Origin: Roseiarcus sp036488815
GTDB taxonomy: Bacteria; Pseudomonadota; Alphaproteobacteria; Rhizobiales; Beijerinckiaceae
Reading direction: 5' to 3'
NCBI GenBank assembly: GCA_036488815.1
Contig: DASXGX010000095.1
Span: 62,001-126,000, forward strand
Length of the DNA: 64,000 nt
In this document: one piece after another, positions 9,041 to 21,182 of the stretch
Position numbering within the stretch: the stretch's first letter is position 1
Layout: every line of letters starts with the position of its first letter
Program-made: the position numbers and the translations under genes
Notes under the pieces: generated by a model
Seen by the model: only the letters and a program-made list of their open reading frames with translations
The model's database searches: none
Told to the model about the DNA's origin: nothing

Positions 9041-9076
9041 AACAAAAGGGCCGCGAATCCCTGGGATTCGCGGCCC
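9041..9076 (-). terminator. Rho-independent terminator downstream of lon
   Basis: A strong hairpin GGGCCGCGAATCC / GGATTCGCGGCCC with a 3-nt loop, followed on the minus strand by TTTTGTTT. It lies after lon and the palindromic repeat, so it probably ends the lon transcript before hup. Confidence 0.8.
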
Positions 9077-9137
9077 TCCAAGAGGCTCTTTCGATGAGAA
9101 CGGCAAGCCGCGGCGAGATCGACGCGCACCTTCTTTA

Positions 9138-9240
9138 GCGCGTTTTGCTTTTCGGTCGACCCGCCCCCGCTGTCACTCCTGGATGCCCGCTTTCGCGGGC
9201 ATGACAGGCGCGACCGCGGCTGCTTTGACCAAAACGAGCG
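9138..9240. repeat. Dispersed palindromic repeat, family A, copy 2
   Basis: Contains the outer arm GCGTTTTGCTTTTCGGTCGAC, then GTCACTCCTGGATGCCCGC and TTTCGCGGGCATGAC, then TTTGACCAAAACGAGCGCG. It is a half-element compared with copy 1, with one hairpin instead of two. It abuts the lon stop codon. Confidence 0.8.
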
Positions 9241-9243
9241 CGC

Positions 9244-11667
<2,424 letters not shown>

Positions 11668-11955
11668 TGGCGATCCTGTTTCTTTGCGACCCGAGCGCAG
11701 GCAAAAGCCGCCCCGGGTTTGAAACGTCAATCAGCCGGCGACACGCAGCCCGAAATTTATGGCGCCGCGTCTCGCCCCCGTGACGCCGCTCGGAACCTTT
11801 GTCCGACGCGGGCGTTTTGACGCTTAACGGAGTTCACTTCGCTCTGCCGACGCAAATACCGTCAGCGGGGAAGATGGCGGCTTGCCGGGCGAGTTTCAAG
11901 CGGCAATCCGCCGTCGTCCCCTGGGCCGAATCCCCAGGGGGTAGAGAGAAGGGCG

Positions 11956-13209
<1,254 letters not shown>

Positions 13210-13507
13210 TGTCTTTCTCCATTTCGGCCGCCGCGGTCGATGCTTTATTCAATCGGACGCCCCGACCGCGCAGCCTAGATATTGCATCCTAACAAACCGT
13301 AGCGCTGACTTTTTGTCCGCATGGTCAGCACACGATACGCCACTTACCCTGACGGCCCTTGATCCCGGACGCTCGGCCCAAGCGACTAGCAACCACCAAT
13401 CGCCGCACAAAATCAAGTGCGCCATTCGGCCGCATGCGCCGCCCAAAGCGGAAGGCGCTGAGGCCCACGACCCGACTCGAACGTTAATCCGCCCGCGTAA
13501 GTCTCTG

Positions 13508-14149
13508 TTATAGGCTTGATTTCGGTTCCTCAGGGTCCGTCGTGCGCTTGACGACGACCTCGTCGACGATGCCGAAGCTCTTCGCTTCCTCGGCCGACAT
13601 GAAATGGTCACGATCGAGTGTCCGCTCGATCGCCTCATAGCTTTGGCCGGTGTGCGCGACGTAAATCTCGTTGAGCCGGCGCTTGACCTTGAGGATGTCC
13701 TCGGCGTGACGCTGGATGTCCGACGCCTGACCCTGGAACCCGCCCGAGGGCTGGTGGACCATGATGCGCGCATTGGGGAGGGCGTAGCGCATGCCCTTTT
13801 CGCCGGCGCAGAGCAGCAGCGAGCCCATGGACGCGGCCTGGCCGATGCACATCGTCGTCACCTTGGGCCGGATGAACTGCATCGTGTCGTAGATCGACAG
13901 ACCCGCCGTCACCACCCCGCCCGGCGAGTTGATGTACATGGCGATCTCTTTCTTCGGATTGTCCGCCTCGAGAAAGAGCAACTGAGCCACGATCAGCGAC
14001 GCCGAGACGTCCTCGACCGCGCCGACCATGAAGATGATGCGTTCACGCAGAAGCCTGGAGAAGATGTCGAACGACCGCTCGCCGCGCGCCGACTGCTCGA
14101 TGACGATCGGAACGAGGTTGTTGTAATAATAATCAACGGGATCGCGCAT
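13508..14149 (-). CDS. clpP: ATP-dependent Clp protease, proteolytic subunit ClpP
   Basis: A 213-aa serine peptidase that forms the barrel partner of ClpX. The triad is visible: Ser107 in CIGQAASMGSLLL, His132 in RIMVHQPSGGFQG and Asp181 in ERTLDRDHFMS. The oxyanion loop INSPGGVVTAGLSIYDTM is also present. The N-terminus (MRDPVDYYYNNLVPIVIEQS) begins at the usual processing region. It lies between clpX and tig, the common order in this order of bacteria. Confidence 0.98.
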   Translation of the reverse strand: MRDPVDYYYNNLVPIVIEQSARGERSFDIFSRLLRERIIFMVGAVEDVSASLIVAQLLFLEADNPKKEIAMYINSPGGVVTAGLSIYDTMQFIRPKVTTMCIGQAASMGSLLLCAGEKGMRYALPNARIMVHQPSGGFQGQASDIQRHAEDILKVKRRLNEIYVAHTGQSYEAIERTLDRDHFMSAEEAKSFGIVDEVVVKRTTDPEEPKSSL

Positions 14150-14241
14150 GGGTCTCGCTTTCAGGAATTCGGTCGGCGTCGCATTGGCGTAACATAGGCG
14201 CCTTAGCGGCGTTGTGAAAGGGGCCCACTGGGCTTATGCAA

Positions 14242-14262
14242 GGAGCCCGCCAGGCGGGCTCC
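14242..14262 (-). terminator. Hairpin terminator candidate downstream of tig
   Basis: The stem GGAGCCCGCC / GGCGGGCTCC with a very short loop lies about 60 bases past the trigger-factor stop. The following T-run on the minus strand is poor (TTGCAT), so it may be a weak or processing hairpin. Confidence 0.5.
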
Positions 14263-14319
14263 GATAGCGTTAATCGGCGCGGCGGCGCAGGGTCCGCGCC
14301 GCCCCTGATCTCAATCGAG

Positions 14320-15681
14320 TTAGGCCGCGGCCGGGGTCTCGTCGTCGGCCTCCAGGAGCTCCTTGACGGTCACCTTGCGGTCCTCGACTTTGACGAGCCC
14401 GAGGAGGTGGTCGACGACCTTCTCCTCGTAGATCGGCGCGCGCAGCTCGGCCAGCGCCTGGGGATTGTTGCGATAGAACTCCCAGACCTGCTTCTCCTGG
14501 CCGGGGAAGGCGCGAGCGCGCGCGATCAGCGCCTGCGTCAGCTCGTTGTCCTCGACCTTCACTTCGGCCTTCGAGCCGACCTCGGCCAACAGCAGACCCA
14601 GGCGGACGCGGCGTTCCGCGATGCCGCGATACTCGGCCCGGGCGGCCTCTTCGGTGGTGTTCTCGTCGGCGAAGCTGCGGCCCGAGGCCTGCTGCTCGCG
14701 CTCGACCTGCGCCCAGATGGAGGCGAACTCCTGCTCGACGAGGCCCTCCGGCACTTCGAAGGTATAGCGCGCCGCCAGAGCGTCGAGCAGCTTGCGCTTC
14801 GCCTTTTCGCGCGAGAGGCGCGCATATTCGGCGCCGGTGCGCTCGCGGATCTGGCCCTTGAGCTGCTCCAGGCTCTCGGCGCCGAACTTCTTGGCGAATT
14901 CGTCGTCGATCGCCAGCGCCTCAGGCGCCGCCACCGCCTTCGCGGTCACGTCGAAATCGGCTTTCTGGCCGGCGAGCGTGCGGACCGCATAGGCCTCGGG
15001 GAAGGTCGCCTGGACGTGGCGCTTCTCGCCCGCGGCGACGCCAAGGAGTTGCTCTTCGAAGCCGGGGATGAAGGTGTTCGAGCCGATGATCACCTCGATG
15101 CCCTCGCCCGTGCCGCCCTCGAAGGGTTCGCCGTTCAGCGTGCCGACGAAATCGACCGTCACGCGGTCGAAATTCTCCGCCTTGGCGCCCTCGGGCTTGT
15201 CGGCGTAGGTGCGCTGGTCCATCGCAAGACGCTGGAGCGAGGCTTCAATCTCGCTCTCCTCGACGTCGGCGACGGGACGCTCCAGCGCAACGTCGGTGAA
15301 TTCGCCGACCTCGAACTTGGGCAGCACTTCGAGCGCGACCTTGAAATTGAGGTCGCCGCGCGCCTCCAGCGCCGCCTCGATCGCATCCTTGTCGGTCGGC
15401 AGCTCGACCTTCGGCTCCATGGCGAGACGGAGCCCGTTGTCGTCGACGATCTGCTTGTTGGCGGCGTTGATCGCCTCCTGGACCACGTCGCTCATCACGG
15501 AGCGGCCGTAGACGCGCTTGAGATGCGCGACCGGCACCTTGCCGGGACGGAAGCCGTTGATTCGAACCTTGTTCTTGAGGTCGGCCAGTTGCGCGTCGAG
15601 GCGCGAGGCCAAGTCGCTGGCCGACAGAACGATATTGTATTCGCGCTTCAGCCCCTGGCTCAGCGTCTCTGTCACCTGCAT
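14320..15681 (-). CDS. tig: Trigger factor (ribosome-associated chaperone and prolyl isomerase)
   Basis: A 453-aa protein. The N-terminal ribosome-binding domain carries the signature NGFRPGKVPVAHLKRVYGRS at about residues 38-58. The FKBP-type isomerase domain includes VTVDFVGTLNGEPFEGG and FIPGFEEQLLGVAAGEKR. The C-terminal helical chaperone domain is intact and ends in an acidic tail EADDETPAAA. It acts on nascent chains and is the usual neighbour of clpP. The start ATG at 15681 (MQVTETLSQGLKREY) matches the family. Confidence 0.98.
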   Translation of the reverse strand: MQVTETLSQGLKREYNIVLSASDLASRLDAQLADLKNKVRINGFRPGKVPVAHLKRVYGRSVMSDVVQEAINAANKQIVDDNGLRLAMEPKVELPTDKDAIEAALEARGDLNFKVALEVLPKFEVGEFTDVALERPVADVEESEIEASLQRLAMDQRTYADKPEGAKAENFDRVTVDFVGTLNGEPFEGGTGEGIEVIIGSNTFIPGFEEQLLGVAAGEKRHVQATFPEAYAVRTLAGQKADFDVTAKAVAAPEALAIDDEFAKKFGAESLEQLKGQIRERTGAEYARLSREKAKRKLLDALAARYTFEVPEGLVEQEFASIWAQVEREQQASGRSFADENTTEEAARAEYRGIAERRVRLGLLLAEVGSKAEVKVEDNELTQALIARARAFPGQEKQVWEFYRNNPQALAELRAPIYEEKVVDHLLGLVKVEDRKVTVKELLEADDETPAAA

Positions 15682-15775
15682 TGGAAATCCGCCCTATCAA
15701 TGAACCTTAATCGACGCCACGCATGGCGCGCCGACCGCACTCGTCGCCGCCCTTCGGCGGGTCGCAGGGCGAAGA

Positions 15776-15861
15776 TGGTGCGGGCGGAGGGGCTCGAACC
15801 CCCACGACTTTTGGTCACCGGAACCTAAATCCGGCGCGTCTACCAGTTCCGCCACGCCCGC
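15776..15861 (-). tRNA. tRNA-Leu (TAG)
   Basis: An 86-nt class II tRNA starting GCGGGCGTGGCGGAACTGG. The anticodon loop TTTAGGT gives TAG. It has a long variable arm, T-arm GGGTTCGAGCC, and CCA encoded at 15776-15778. It lies upstream of tig on the same strand. Confidence 0.95.
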
Positions 15862-16107
15862 ATCCCGCGCGCTCCGCAGGAGAGGCTGGTCTGCTTCGGG
15901 CGGGCTCTATAGCAGCTTGGGCCGCCCGCGCCACAGAAAAATGCACGCCGAGCCTGCCTTTCGGCGTTCGAGGGCGCTCGCCGGGCGACGGCGAGCATGC
16001 GCCGGCGACGGCGAAGCCGGTTGCGCCGCCTGCGGGGTCGTCTAAGAAACGTCGAGCGGCGGCGCCAATGGCGAATAGCGAAGGCCGAAGATCAAGCCGA
16101 GGAGGCC

Positions 16108-17571
16108 ATGAACTTGCCTATGACGCCATGGCGAACGATGTCCCAAAATGACGCAGCAGAAGCGGAAAGCGCGGGCTCGGCGGCGCGCGCGACTGGCGTC
16201 ACCCGGCGCGCGTGGCTCGGCGGCGCGCTCGGCGCGAGCCTTTGGGCCTGGCCGACGGCGCGCGCCGAAACGCCCTCCCCCGCGTCGGAGGGCCTGCGCG
16301 AATTCGTCGCAGCGCCGGGCTCGGCGGCCCTGCTCGCCCCGCCCGCCCCGGCGACGCGTCTCCTTCTTTATAATGGCGGCGCGCCCGGTCCCTTGATCCG
16401 CTTGCGCAAGGGCGAGGAGCTCAAGCTGCGCCTCGTCAACCGCCTCGACGAGGCGACGACGCTGAGCTTCCCCGGGCTGAGGCGCCCGAACGCGGTCGCT
16501 GGCGTCGGCGGCCTCACCGGGGCGCCCGTCCCGGCCGGCGGGACGCTCGACATTCGCTTCACCCCGCCCGACAGCGGTTTCAATCTCTACGGCCCCGACG
16601 TCGGCGGGGCGACGGCGCGGCAGATCGCGAGCGGCCTCATCGGTCCGATCGTGGTCGAGGAGGAAAAGCCGCCGGAGGCGGATCTCGAGACTGTCGTCCT
16701 CGTCTCGGATTGGCGGCTCGACGACAAAGGCGTACCCACCGACGACTTCGCCGACCCGAAAGTGACGCGCGGCGCCGGCAGGATCGGCCCGATCGTCACC
16801 GCCAACGCCAGCCCGGCGCCGATCAAGTTGACGGCGGCGCCCGGCGCGCGGGTGCGCCTGCGGCTCGCCAATGCGGCCACCGCGCGCGTCATGTTCGTTG
16901 CGGTCGCCGGGGTCAAACCGATGATCGTGGCGGTCGACGGCCAACCGAGCGAACCGTTCGCGCCGTTGCGCAATCTCGTGCCGATGGGCCCCGGCTCCCG
17001 TTTCGAGCTGATGTTCGATATGCCGCGGGACGCCGGCGCGACCGCTTCGTTCGTCCTGCGCGGCGGCGAGGCGGCGGCGATCCCTGGCGAGGCCGACCGG
17101 CCGCTGGTCGTTTTCGAGGCCAAGGGCGAGCCGGTTCCGCAGCGCGCCGCTGCGCCGGCCGGCCTGCCCGCCAACCCGCTGCTGCCTGCCGAGATCGACC
17201 TCGAGCGGGCCGCCCGCTTCGATCTCGCCATAGCGGGCGGCGGCGCGGCGCCGCTCACGGTCAACGGGACGAGTCTGACCGACTGGAGCGCCAAGCCGCA
17301 GTTCAGCGTCGCGCGGGGCGCCCCGGTGACGCTCGGCTACGTCAACAAGACCGCCGTCGCCCAGACGATGCGGCTCGGCGGCCATGTCGGACGCCTGCTG
17401 CACGCGCTCGACGACGGCTGGGAGCCCTATTGGCGCGACACCATCCTGATCGCGCCGGGAAAGACGGTCCATGTCGCCTTCGTCGCCGACAACCCCGGGA
17501 AATGGCCGATCGGCTCGGCCATCCCCGAGCATCGCAGCGCCGGCCTCGCGGCCTGGATGCAGGTGGGGTGA
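16108..17571 (+). CDS. Tat-exported multicopper-oxidase-fold protein lacking copper ligands (FtsP/SufI-like)
   Basis: A 487-aa protein with three cupredoxin domains. The start ATG 16108 (MNLPMTPWRTMSQ) has GAGGAGG six bases upstream. A twin-arginine signal follows (TGVTRRAWLGGALGAS... ARA), so it is exported folded. The scaffold of bacterial multicopper oxidases is clear, but the metal motifs are gone: the HWHG position reads LSFPGLRRPN, the YHxH position reads NLYGPDVGG, HPxHLHGH reads QTMRLGGHVG, and the HCHxxEH position reads GSAIPEHRSAG. I infer it binds no copper and plays a structural or scaffolding role, as FtsP/SufI does in cell division; that role is not shown here. The neighbouring genes give no hint. 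Confidence 0.8.
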   Translation: MNLPMTPWRTMSQNDAAEAESAGSAARATGVTRRAWLGGALGASLWAWPTARAETPSPASEGLREFVAAPGSAALLAPPAPATRLLLYNGGAPGPLIRLRKGEELKLRLVNRLDEATTLSFPGLRRPNAVAGVGGLTGAPVPAGGTLDIRFTPPDSGFNLYGPDVGGATARQIASGLIGPIVVEEEKPPEADLETVVLVSDWRLDDKGVPTDDFADPKVTRGAGRIGPIVTANASPAPIKLTAAPGARVRLRLANAATARVMFVAVAGVKPMIVAVDGQPSEPFAPLRNLVPMGPGSRFELMFDMPRDAGATASFVLRGGEAAAIPGEADRPLVVFEAKGEPVPQRAAAPAGLPANPLLPAEIDLERAARFDLAIAGGGAAPLTVNGTSLTDWSAKPQFSVARGAPVTLGYVNKTAVAQTMRLGGHVGRLLHALDDGWEPYWRDTILIAPGKTVHVAFVADNPGKWPIGSAIPEHRSAGLAAWMQVG

Positions 17572-17625
17572 TTGCGGCCACCCCTCTCCCGCGTGCGAAC
17601 CGCATGCGGGAAAGGGCCAGGGCCG

Positions 17626-18654
17626 CTACGCGCCGGCGCCGAACCCTTCGAGCACGATCTTGCCCTTGGCTCGGCCGCTCTCGATCAGCGCGTGGGCGCG
17701 CCGGAGATTGGCGGCGTTGATCGCGCCGAAGCGCTCGGAGAGCGTCGTGCGGATCGCTCCCTCGTCGACGAGGCGAGCGACCTCGTTGAGTATGGCGCCT
17801 TGCGCGGCCATGTCGGCGGTCTCGAACATCGGGCGCGTGAACATCAGCTCCCAATGGATCGAGAGGCTCTTGCGCTTGAAGGGATTGATATCGAGCGCCG
17901 CCGGATCGTCGATCAGGCCGAACCGGCCCTGCGGCGCGATCAACTGCACGATCTCGGCGAGATGGTCGCCGGTGTTGGTGGTCGAGAACACGAAGCCGGG
18001 CGCGCCGATCTCGAGCGCCGCGATCTCAGCCGCCAGCGGCTTCGCGTGGTCGACGACATGGTGGGCGCCGAACGCCTGCGCCCACCCGCGCGTTTCGGGC
18101 CGCGAAGCGGTCGCGATGACGGTGAGATCGGTGAGACGGCGGGCGAGCTGAATGGCGATCGAGCCGACGCCGCCCGCTCCGCCGATGATCAGCACCGTGT
18201 TCGCCGCGCCGGGCACCGGCTTGCGGACGTCGAGCCGGTCGAACAGCATCTCCCAGGCGGTGACTGCGGTCAGCGGCAGAGCGGCGGCCTCGGCCCAGTC
18301 GAGCGAGGCGGGCTTGCGGCCGACGATGCGCTCGTCGACGAGATGGAATTCCGAATTGGCGCCGGGGCGGCCGATCGCGCCGGCGTAATAGACGGCGTCG
18401 CCCGGCTTGAACGCCTGGACCTGAGGCCCGACCGCGACGACCGTCCCCGCCGCGTCCCAGCCCAGCACTTTCCAAGCGTCGGAGCCCGGCCCCAACATGC
18501 CGCGCCGCACCTTGGTGTCGACCGGATTCACCGACACCGCCCGCACCTCGACGAGGATGTCGCGGCCGGCCGGCTGGGGCTTGGGCAGGTCGATGTCGAC
18601 CAGAGCTTGGGGATCGTTGGCGGGAAGCGGGGTTTTGGCGCCGATGGCTCGCAT
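17626..18654 (-). CDS. MDR-family NADPH:quinone reductase-like oxidoreductase
   Basis: A 342-aa medium-chain dehydrogenase/reductase. The N-terminal GroES-like domain has VSVNPVDTKVRRGML, and the Rossmann domain has LIIGGAGGVGSIAIQLARRL (residues about 150-170). Zinc-ligand cysteines of classical alcohol dehydrogenases are absent, so it is probably a zinc-free quinone or enone reductase. It is divergently transcribed from an HxlR regulator across about 100 bp holding a palindrome. HxlR members such as QorR and YodB control reductases that remove quinones and other electrophiles; the same link is inferred here. Confidence 0.88.
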   Translation of the reverse strand: MRAIGAKTPLPANDPQALVDIDLPKPQPAGRDILVEVRAVSVNPVDTKVRRGMLGPGSDAWKVLGWDAAGTVVAVGPQVQAFKPGDAVYYAGAIGRPGANSEFHLVDERIVGRKPASLDWAEAAALPLTAVTAWEMLFDRLDVRKPVPGAANTVLIIGGAGGVGSIAIQLARRLTDLTVIATASRPETRGWAQAFGAHHVVDHAKPLAAEIAALEIGAPGFVFSTTNTGDHLAEIVQLIAPQGRFGLIDDPAALDINPFKRKSLSIHWELMFTRPMFETADMAAQGAILNEVARLVDEGAIRTTLSERFGAINAANLRRAHALIESGRAKGKIVLEGFGAGA

Positions 18655-18724
18655 TGCGGTCTCCTTTTAGGATATAGCGCTCAATTGACAGCTACGGGCC
18701 TGCCCCGCAAGAATGCACAAGATG

Positions 18725-18737
18725 AACACATAGTGTT
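18725..18737. promoter_or_regulatory. Palindrome between the MDR reductase and the HxlR gene (operator candidate)
   Basis: AACAC-ATA-GTGTT, a perfect 5-3-5 inverted repeat, lies 15 bases before the proposed HxlR start and about 70 bases before the divergent reductase gene. Such short palindromes fit the dimeric winged-helix HxlR family. Binding is inferred only. Confidence 0.5.
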
Positions 18738-18752
18738 GAAAAGGATACCGCC

Positions 18753-19136
18753 CTGCCCCGCGTCCGCCACAAGCGACTCGACTGCAGCCCCGGCTGCGCG
18801 GTCGAAGCCGTCCTCAGCCTGATCGACGGCAAGTGGAAGGGCGTCGTGCTCTATCACCTGCTCCAGGGGACGCACCGCTTCAACGAACTGCGCCGGCTGA
18901 TCCCCAATGTGACGCAGAGGATGCTCACCAATCAGTTGCGTGAGCTCGAGGCGGACGGGCTGATCGTCCGCAAGGTCTATCCAGAAGTGCCGCCGAAGGT
19001 GGAATACAGCCTGACCGAGCGGGGCCGCAGTCTCGCGCCGGTGATCGCCGCGCTCAAGGCCTGGGCCGATCTCCATGTCGACCCGGCCACGCTCGCGCCG
19101 CGCGTCGCGCAGGACCCGAAGCGCGCGGCGGCCTGA
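18753..19136 (+). CDS. HxlR-family transcriptional regulator, probable CTG start
   Basis: A 127-aa winged-helix regulator. The reading frame from 18723 (stop) contains no ATG, GTG or TTG until deep inside the conserved domain. Conservation (PRVRHKRLDCSPGCAVEA) begins at a CTG at 18753, which has AAGGA seven bases upstream, so I call CTG as the start. The GTG at 18846 would remove the first helix and the two cysteines Cys11 and Cys15. Those cysteines are where YodB/HypR-type members sense oxidants. The rest (NVTQRMLTNQLRELEADGLI) is typical. It probably regulates the divergent reductase. Confidence 0.8.
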   Translation: MPRVRHKRLDCSPGCAVEAVLSLIDGKWKGVVLYHLLQGTHRFNELRRLIPNVTQRMLTNQLRELEADGLIVRKVYPEVPPKVEYSLTERGRSLAPVIAALKAWADLHVDPATLAPRVAQDPKRAAA

Positions 19137-19302
19137 GCGTCCCTTAAAGGGCGCGCGAAGGCGGCGTCAGCCCGCAAGCCGGGCGAAAATCTCGTCGATC
19201 GGCGCCGGCGCGCCGGCTCTCGAGAAAATCGCGATGAGTCCCAGCGCCATCCAACGTGACTTCGGCGGCGGCGACGACGCCACCGATGCGCTGGGCTGGG
19301 CG

Positions 19303-20829
19303 TCAATCGCGCAGGAGCGTCTTCAGCACGCCAGGCAGCATCTCCGGTAGATCCTCGGCGATCAACCCCGGCCCGAACGCGCGCGCCGCGGCGCCGTGCA
19401 GCCAGACGGCCGCGCTCGCCGCCTCGAAAGGGGGCATCCCTTGAGCGACGAGCCCGCAGGCGAGGCCGGCGAGAACGTCGCCCGAGCCCGCCGTCGCCAG
19501 GGTCGGCGGCAGATCGAAGCCGATCGAGGCGCGCCCATCCGGCGCCGCGACGACCGTGTCCGCGCCCTTGAGCACCACCACCGCCTGCAGCGCCGCCGCG
19601 GCGGCTCTGGCGCGCGCCAGCTTGCTCGGCGCGTCGAGCACCTCCTCGCGGCCGTGAAACAGGCGCGCGAATTCCCCTTCGTGCGGCGTGATGATCGTCG
19701 CGCGGCGGTGCTCGCCGATCAGCGCCGCGAGGGCGGCGGCCTCGCCCGCGAAACTCGTCAGCGCGTCGGCGTCGAGCACGACGGCGCGCGGCGCCGGACT
19801 CGGCTCGGACAAGGCCGCGGCGGCGAGCGCACGGGTGTCCTCGCCGACGCCGGCGCCGGGACCGACGAGGATGGCGTTGCGCCGCGAATCGGCCAGCAGC
19901 GCGGAAAAGCCGGCGGCGCCGTCGAACGGAGCGATCATCACCGCCGTTGAATGGGCGGCGTTGACGGCGACCGCGTCAAGCGGGCTCGCCAGCGTGACAA
20001 GCCCCGCGCCGGCCCTGAGCGCCGCGCGCGCCGCGAGCCGCGCCGCCCCGGTGCGATGCGCCGGCCCGGTCAGCGCCAGGGCGGAGCCGCGCGTATATTT
20101 GTGCGAGGCGGCGCTGGGGCGCGGCAAGGCGGCGAGCCAGATCGGCGGCGCGTTGAGATGGGCGCGCGGCGAGATCGCGGCAAGCGCGCTCGGCGCGCTG
20201 CCGATATCGGCAAGGGCGATGCGGCCGCATAGAAGACGGCCAGGCAGCAGGAGGTGGCCGGGCTTGAGGCGGAAGAAGGTGACGCTGGCGCTCGCCTCGA
20301 CCACGGCGCCGCGCACCGAGCCCGTCTCGCCGTCGAGACCGGACGGGACGTCGACGCTGAGAACCGGCTTGCCGGCGCGCCCGAAGGCGTTGATCGCCTT
20401 GAGACAATCCAGCGCCACGCCGTCGACGTCGCGCGACAGGCCGGCGCCGAAAATCGCGTCGATCACGAGGTCCGCGTCGGCGAATCGGAACGCTTCGGCC
20501 CGCTCGACATCCCCCTCATAGCGCGACGCAGCGAGGGCCGCGTCGCCGCGCAGCGCCGCTCGATCGCCGAGCAGAGCGAGGCTCACCCGATAGCCGCGCG
20601 AAACAAGCAGGCGGGCGGCGATAAACCCGTCGCCGCCGTTGCCGCCCGGACCGCACACGATCGCGATGCGGCCGCGGCTCGGCGCCATCCGCGCCGCCTC
20701 ATCCGCGACCGCCGCGCCGGCGCGCTCCATCAGCACGATGCCGGGAACGCCCGCCGCGATCGTCAGCCGGTCCGCCTCGGCCATTTCGGCCGGCGTCAGA
20801 AGTTCGCAGTTCTTGTTGGGATCGAGCAT
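19303..20829 (-). CDS. nnr: Bifunctional NAD(P)H-hydrate epimerase / ADP-dependent dehydratase
   Basis: A 508-aa fusion that repairs hydrated NADH and NADPH. The N-terminal YjeF_N domain (about 1-215) has VCGPGGNGGDGFIAARLL and DAIFGAGLSRDVDG. The C-terminal ribokinase-like dehydratase domain (about 225-505) has LVGPGAGVGED, TPHEGEFARL, VLKGADTVVA and TLATAGSGDVLAGLACGL. Both halves look complete. No operon partner is visible; a tRNA-Asn lies just upstream on the other strand. Confidence 0.96.
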   Translation of the reverse strand: MLDPNKNCELLTPAEMAEADRLTIAAGVPGIVLMERAGAAVADEAARMAPSRGRIAIVCGPGGNGGDGFIAARLLVSRGYRVSLALLGDRAALRGDAALAASRYEGDVERAEAFRFADADLVIDAIFGAGLSRDVDGVALDCLKAINAFGRAGKPVLSVDVPSGLDGETGSVRGAVVEASASVTFFRLKPGHLLLPGRLLCGRIALADIGSAPSALAAISPRAHLNAPPIWLAALPRPSAASHKYTRGSALALTGPAHRTGAARLAARAALRAGAGLVTLASPLDAVAVNAAHSTAVMIAPFDGAAGFSALLADSRRNAILVGPGAGVGEDTRALAAAALSEPSPAPRAVVLDADALTSFAGEAAALAALIGEHRRATIITPHEGEFARLFHGREEVLDAPSKLARARAAAAALQAVVVLKGADTVVAAPDGRASIGFDLPPTLATAGSGDVLAGLACGLVAQGMPPFEAASAAVWLHGAAARAFGPGLIAEDLPEMLPGVLKTLLRD

Positions 20830-20948
20830 ATGGCGATCGTGGCGCCGCGCCGATCGCCTCGCAAGGCGTGACGCAAAAAGCCGCCGGAATGAAAATAGCG
20901 CTTTCCATCGCCCAAGTTTCTGCTATATCGCGCTCCGCACCGGCCTGT

Positions 20949-21024
20949 TCCCCGATAGCTCAGCTGGTAGAGCATTCGACTGTTAATCGAATGGTCGCAG
21001 GTTCGAGTCCTGCTCGGGGAGCCA
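20949..21024 (+). tRNA. tRNA-Asn (GTT)
   Basis: A 76-nt cloverleaf starting TCCCCGATAGCTCAG. The anticodon loop CTGTTAA gives GTT, the T-arm is AGGTTCGAGTCCT, and CCA is encoded at 21022-21024. All stems pair. Confidence 0.96.
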
Positions 21025-21182
21025 TCCATCAGACAGCGCTGGTTTTTTCCTTTTTGCTCCTAACGGGCCGGCGCGGAGCGGCGACAAGCTAGAAGCAAGC
21101 TCGGGGGCCTACCAACCGGGACGATCCGCAGGCGAGAGGCAGTCTCGCCGTTCCCCGCATTCCGGTTGAGAACGAGCCCCCG

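Larger units (their letters stand above)
8836..9243. other. Intergenic region between hup and lon
   Basis: About 400 bp. It holds the lon-side terminator hairpin and palindromic repeat copy 2, both listed separately. The remainder, nearer hup, should carry the hup promoter. No gene is visible. Confidence 0.7.

Noticed and set aside
11668..11955. Search for a sigma-32 heat-shock promoter before lon
   Set aside because: No pair of elements matched the CTTGAA / CCCCAT-type consensus at acceptable spacing by eye; the promoter class remains open.
14236..15828. Plus-strand 530-codon open frame opposite trigger factor
   Set aside because: Antisense of tig, continuing into tRNA-Leu; no protein family is recognisable.
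19140..19302. Short minus-strand frame ending DEIFARLAG just past nnr
   Set aside because: Only about 27-45 codons, no start with a ribosome site and no recognised family; too weak to call a gene or a remnant.
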